Assembly: GCA_010279815.1 (NCBI GenBank)
Contig: QEOQ01000307.1
Location: 168,654-232,653, forward strand
Direction: 5' to 3'
DNA: 64,000 nt
Source of the DNA: Brachionus plicatilis
Lineage: Eukaryota > Rotifera > Eurotatoria > Ploima > Brachionidae
Both the position numbers and the translations under genes were made by a program. Positions 59,560-64,000 of the stretch are shown piece after piece. How positions within the stretch are numbered: position 1 is the stretch's first letter; every line of letters begins with the position of its first letter. The notes under the pieces were generated by a model. That model was not told where the DNA came from. It ran no database searches and saw only the letters and a list, made by a program, of their open reading frames with translations.

Positions 59560-61120
59560 TTAAAAAATAATAATTTTCTTCAGATATTATAAAAATTTAT
59601 TTTTTAACATAAATTTTATCAGCTCTAAAAAATATTTGAATTTTTTTTTTAAGGATTAGAATATTATTTAAATCATTACTCAAAGTAAAATATTTAAGCT
59701 CATTTCGAAACACAATTACTTACTTAATTAAAAAATTGAATTTGAACCTTTATTTGCAGTATTATTAAGAATTTATTTTTCTTCAATCTCATAATTGATA
59801 AAGATTTCGTTGAAAGCTTTTTTTTTCGAAAATTCGAATAAAAAATTGGTTAACTGATCGCTTATCAATTTGGAATAAGAATTACAAGATAAAATAGATA
59901 CAGCATTAAAATGAACTAAAAAGTTATTTGATTTAAATGAACTTTTTTTATGAAGCTAAATGATAAATGATAAAAATATTTTTCATTAAAATATTTGATG
60001 CATGATAAAAACTTTAATTGCTCTTTTTGACAATTGGTTGCATAAACATAGCTTTTATTCGTTCATTTAAATTTGATTATCATAAAAAATTTCTAAACTT
60101 TACTAAGGTATACATTTTCAAATTAAATCAAAATGCCTAAATCGGTGAAAACCAGTTTTAATGTTGTAATTAAATCTTTTAACAAAACAAATGAAGTTAA
60201 TCCTCTAAAAAATTTTTTTCATAAATTAAATAATTATCTGAAATGTTTGTTTACTTAGATAAATTTCTAAAAATTAGATCTGTTCTTTGTATAGAATTGA
60301 TAAATGACATTTCTCGCTCGAAATAGCGTAATGAAACTAAAAAAATGTAAAATTTTAATCTTATAAAATATTGCTGGATTCCAAATGAATTTTTAAAGAT
60401 TTAATAGTCACAAAATGCAATGTTTTTTAGATTTAAAAATTAAATTGATGGAATTTTGAAAATTTCTTTCAAGTCTCTATTTAAAATCTGATCAAAATAA
60501 TTTATATGCGAAATTTCATTTAATTGCAAGATTTTAACAGATGACTAACTTTTGTCTGGAATTTGAAAATAAAGCTTCAGAAGATATCAAAACTGAAGTC
60601 TACAATTCAAAAAAATTAAGCATTATAACTTTATTTTGCCATTTTTTTAATTTTATTTTTTTATAATTTTTTATTTGAATAAATGTAAGAATTTTATTTT
60701 TTAATTCTAATAATTTTTGAATTTGAAAAATATTTGAATCAAATACTTAATTGAATGAATTATATTTTGAAGAATCAATAATATTCATTCCTAATCTCTT
60801 TTATTTGACTACCAATATTTATGAACAAAATAAAGTTTACTAATGAATCATAAATATTTATCCTTTTTTATATTGTCCTCGCCCAATTTAAGCCATTCTT
60901 TTTTTTTCAGATACGAAGCGCTTCAAAAATTTTAAATACTTGAGAATAAGCATCCTATTTTTAAACTATCTTAAAAGTTTTTCTGCAGATAAAAATCATT
61001 TATTTATTTATTTTGAATAATGGGATAAAATATTAGCTTTAATTCAAAAAATTAAAGCCTTTTGACCGCTTTTAAAAAAAAGAAGATTATTTAAAAATTT
61101 TAAATAAAGTAAAGTTAAAA
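59560..61120. other. divergent spacer between MBOAT pairs
   Basis: 1,561 bases between the starts of paralogs B (-) and C (+). Very AT-rich, no ORF and no repeat of note. It must hold both promoters; no distinct motif is seen. Confidence 0.5.
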
Positions 61121-63521
61121 ATGAGATATCAAGGATCAAGAATTTTGGAAAGTTTTGCTCATAAAGGTGGATTACGGCTCTTTGAAGTAACTTAAAAAAA
61201 GTTAATTTGTTTCAGATAATTAAATTAATTGATTAAGATTAATTTTCTTTTTATTCAAATTGCTGGAATCATTGTCAGTCTTATAATGAGAAACAAACTG
61301 AAACCAAAACCAAAAAATACGCTTAATCGTCATTTGTTTTGTATTTTTTTTGGTATTATTTTTGGTTTATTTTTTTATGGACATCATTTGCTTCATGTTA
61401 TAATCCAATCATGCATGGTCTATTACACTCTCAAAATTGCTCCCCAAAAATATGCACACGTGTAAGAAAAAATGCTCTTTTTTAAATTTTCATGATTATC
61501 ACATTTTAGTTTCGGTTTCACAATTTCCATGGTATATCTGAGCTATTTGCACTACTATTTTCAAAATATAGCTTATTGGAGTGATACAATTGATGTGACC
61601 AGGTTAATTTTTATTCCGTTACCAAATGCTTTGATTTTGAAATCACGAAAAATAAAAATACATTTACTAAATTGTAAAATCAAGTTTAATTTTTTTTTCA
61701 TCATATTTTTTACTTTATAAGAATCAAATAGATGAGCTTTGAGTGTGCACTTATTTAGATTTTAAAACTCTAAATAATATTTCTAAATTTATTCAATTAA
61801 TTTCAGTCAGTCACATGGGAAAACTTTATTTGTTTATAGTATAATTGAATTAATTATTTTATTTTATTTAATTCAATAAAAGATCTTAAAATTTTTTTAA
61901 TAAGAATGAGAGCTTAATAATATATTATTTCAATTCTTTTACACTGTTCATTGTTTTTTTTATCTGACCTTTGCAATGCTCATATTTTGTAATATCTTAA
62001 ATATATCTCAAAATTTAAAGTTATTTTTATAGCAATTAGTTCGTTGTGATTTTATTTTTTATAAATGATACAATCAAAGGATTTTTTAATCAATTAAAAA
62101 AAATAAATACTCATTTTTAGCATATTGATGATCTCTACCCAAAAGCTTATTTTAATATCATTCTCTTTTTACGATGGACAAAAGCAAAGAGAAAAGTTAA
62201 AAGCCGAACAGGAATATTTTGTGGTCGAGTAATTAAAAAAGATTATTGTTAGATTTTTTAAAAAAAAATTGTACAGAAAGTTTCCCGAACCAGTTGAATT
62301 TTTTGGCTATATTCTAAATTTCCAAGGCATAATAGTGGGACCATCATGTTCTTACAGAGATTACGCTGATTTTATTGAAGGAAACAATCTCAAAGTAAAA
62401 TCACTTCAAAGTTATTGAATAAACATTAATAAATGCCTTTTTATAGACAAGGGATCAAAGTGAGACTAAAGAGCCTTCAATCAGGGTAATTTAAACAACG
62501 TTTAAAAACTTAATTTAATCTTAAGATTAATTTTAAAAGAATGTTTTAATCAAAAAAATAATTACTTTATTAATATTATGCTATGCATCACTATTATTCA
62601 AAGATATATTCCAAATCGAAAAAAATATCAGTAAACTAACTACAATTAATAATATTCAAGTTCTATAGTTTTAAAATAAGGTGATGATATTTACAATTCA
62701 CCAATTTGGTTTAGGATTTTCTATATGTATATGACAGTATTAACAAGGAGATTCAATTACTATTTTGCTTGGGTTTTTGCCGATATTGTTCACAATGCAA
62801 GTGGTTTCGGGTATAATGGATATGATCAAAAATGGGATTTAATAACCAATGTCAAAATATTCTCTCTTGAGGTAAAAAAATAAAAAAATTGAATAGAAAA
62901 AAATTAATTATTTTATTAAAGACAAGTACCAGTATTAAATCGTTTATTGACAATTGGAACATTCAAACTAGATTGTGGTTGAGACGAACAGCATATGAAA
63001 GACTACCGTTTGCAGAGACAGTTGGAGTTTTTATTTTGAGTCCTCTCTGGCATGGCTTTTATGCCGGATATTACTTGACATTTTTTTCCATCTTATTATT
63101 TGTTTTAGCAGGTAAAATCGTATTTATTTCTCCAATGCATAATATATTTTAATGTTTTTAAGGAAAAAAAGTAAGTTTTACCAGCAACAAAAAAATTTTT
63201 TGATAAATTGGTCTTCCAAAGATCAGGAAATATGTGAGACCTTTGTTTTCAAAAAACGTATTGATGCGACTTATCTATGCATTATTATCCTGGATATCAA
63301 CAATGATATGTCTTAGCTATTTGAGTATTCCATTCGAGCTATACGACTTTTATTCAGGCATTCGCTTTTACAAGTAAGTTTTTATCGATAAAATAAAGAA
63401 AAAAAATTGTAATTTTTTATGATAAAGCAGTTGGTATTGGTGTCTGCATATTGCAGCTTTCATGGTTTTATTGTTGGCTAAATTAAAAGAACTAAACAAG
63501 ATTAGTTGTTTTGCATTTTGA
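61121..63521 (+). CDS. MBOAT1/2: MBOAT1/2-like lysophospholipid acyltransferase (paralog C)
   Basis: Twelve exons: 61121-61186, 61238-61461, 61510-61602, 62121-62228, 62277-62394, 62447-62485, 62540-62630, 62681-62871, 62922-63111, 63163-63170, 63222-63373, 63431-63521; 1,371 bases, 456 residues. All GT-AG and in phase, including an 8-base microexon. Motifs: SGFGYNGYD, IDNWNIQT, YERLP, WHGFYAGYY with His 354, and a multi-pass membrane profile. Exon sizes 66, 224, 93, 108, 91 and 152 match the equivalent exons of A or B. Its stop is 148 bases before the start of paralog D. Function as for A; substrate unknown. Confidence 0.9.
63163..63170 (+). other. 8-base microexon of paralog C
   Basis: TTTTTAAG|GAAAAAAA|GTAAGT. 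It completes a Gly codon and adds two Lys, giving exactly the residue count found at the same place in paralogs A and B. Without it the joins on either side would be out of phase. Confidence 0.75.
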
Positions 63522-63668
63522 AACTATTCGTACACCAGCACAACCAGTTTGGATTTTACTTTTGCAATGTGCTTAGTTACTAGTTAGATTGAAAATTTAT
63601 TTTTTTTTTAATAAAATATTCATGAACATTATTTTTATTTTGAGATTAGTATTTTTCAAAGTTTAAGA

Positions 63669-64000
63669 ATGACTTATCACGGCTCAAAATTGTTTAGCTT
63701 TGTTTCAGAATCGATCGGACTTCCAATCGATCAGGTAATATGTGTTTATTCGTCAAGCATCAAATTTTGTTATACTCATTATAATTTAAGCTAAATTTTT
63801 TGATATCCCAAATATCAGCAATAATCATAGGACTTTTTTTTCGTTCCTATTTAAAACCATGTCCTCAAAATACGCTCAAGCGACATTTAGTTTCATTTCT
63901 GATAGGCATTCTTCTTGGAAATTTCTGCTATGGAGATCAAATGTGGCATCTTTTTTTACAAGGATTTGTATGCTATCTTACTTTGCAATTTTGTCCAAGA
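63669..64000 (+). CDS. MBOAT1/2: MBOAT1/2-like lysophospholipid acyltransferase (paralog D), 5' part
   Basis: Exon 1 63669-63734 (22 residues, same 66 bases as in A and C, phase 0) and exon 2 from 63791, open to the window end (210 of an expected 224 bases). The second exon shows the LKPCPQNTLKRHL block and membrane segments shared by all four paralogs. The catalytic part lies beyond the window. Confidence 0.85.

Noticed and set aside
63111..63152. Paralog C ending at the stop reached by reading through 63111
   Set aside because: Would remove the conserved C-terminal membrane part; the GT donor, microexon and later exons restore a full-length protein in phase.

Overview
The window is nuclear DNA of a small, very AT-rich animal genome, most likely a monogonont rotifer of the Brachionus type. 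The organism call is inference. It rests on short GT-AG spliceosomal introns, animal housekeeping genes (TYW4/LCMT2, adenosine kinase, MBOAT1/2 acyltransferases), a Penelope-like retroelement with a GIY-YIG domain, LINE relics, and SecA-like and RHS genes of bacterial type that carry introns. I saw no rRNA, tRNA or CRISPR array.

Layout. (1) 532-12517 (+): one giant two-exon gene for a SecA-like motor ATPase of about 3,400 residues. (2) 15407-31826 (+): a four-exon RHS-repeat gene of about 3,640 residues with an FG-GAP/SpvB-like N-terminus, an RHS core, a membrane-like glycine-rich part, two recent 126-residue repeats and a deaminase-like CAE...CxxC end. A one-base frameshift breaks exon 2. 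Its introns are full of mobile-element debris. (3) 31827-46448: no intact host gene. It holds MITEs, a terminal-inverted-repeat element with a zinc-finger remnant, a pogo fragment, an intact Penelope-like element with a candidate hammerhead motif, a 3.4-kb minisatellite with a single N at its edge, a foldback element, a second Penelope 5' end in inverted orientation, and a LINE relic. (4) 46449-59559 (-): TYW4, adenosine kinase and two MBOAT acyltransferases. (5) 61121-64000 (+): two more MBOAT paralogs, the last cut by the window edge. The four MBOATs form two tandem pairs that diverge from a 1.56-kb spacer.

Genes working together. TYW4 completes the wybutosine base of tRNA-Phe. ADK salvages adenosine. 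The MBOAT enzymes reacylate lysophospholipids. These three look like neighbours and not a pathway. The SecA-like and RHS genes sit side by side on one strand and both resemble bacterial secretion/effector families, so they may have come in together. All exon joins were derived by hand from frame, phase and GT-AG sites; where given, intron phases and codon totals close exactly.
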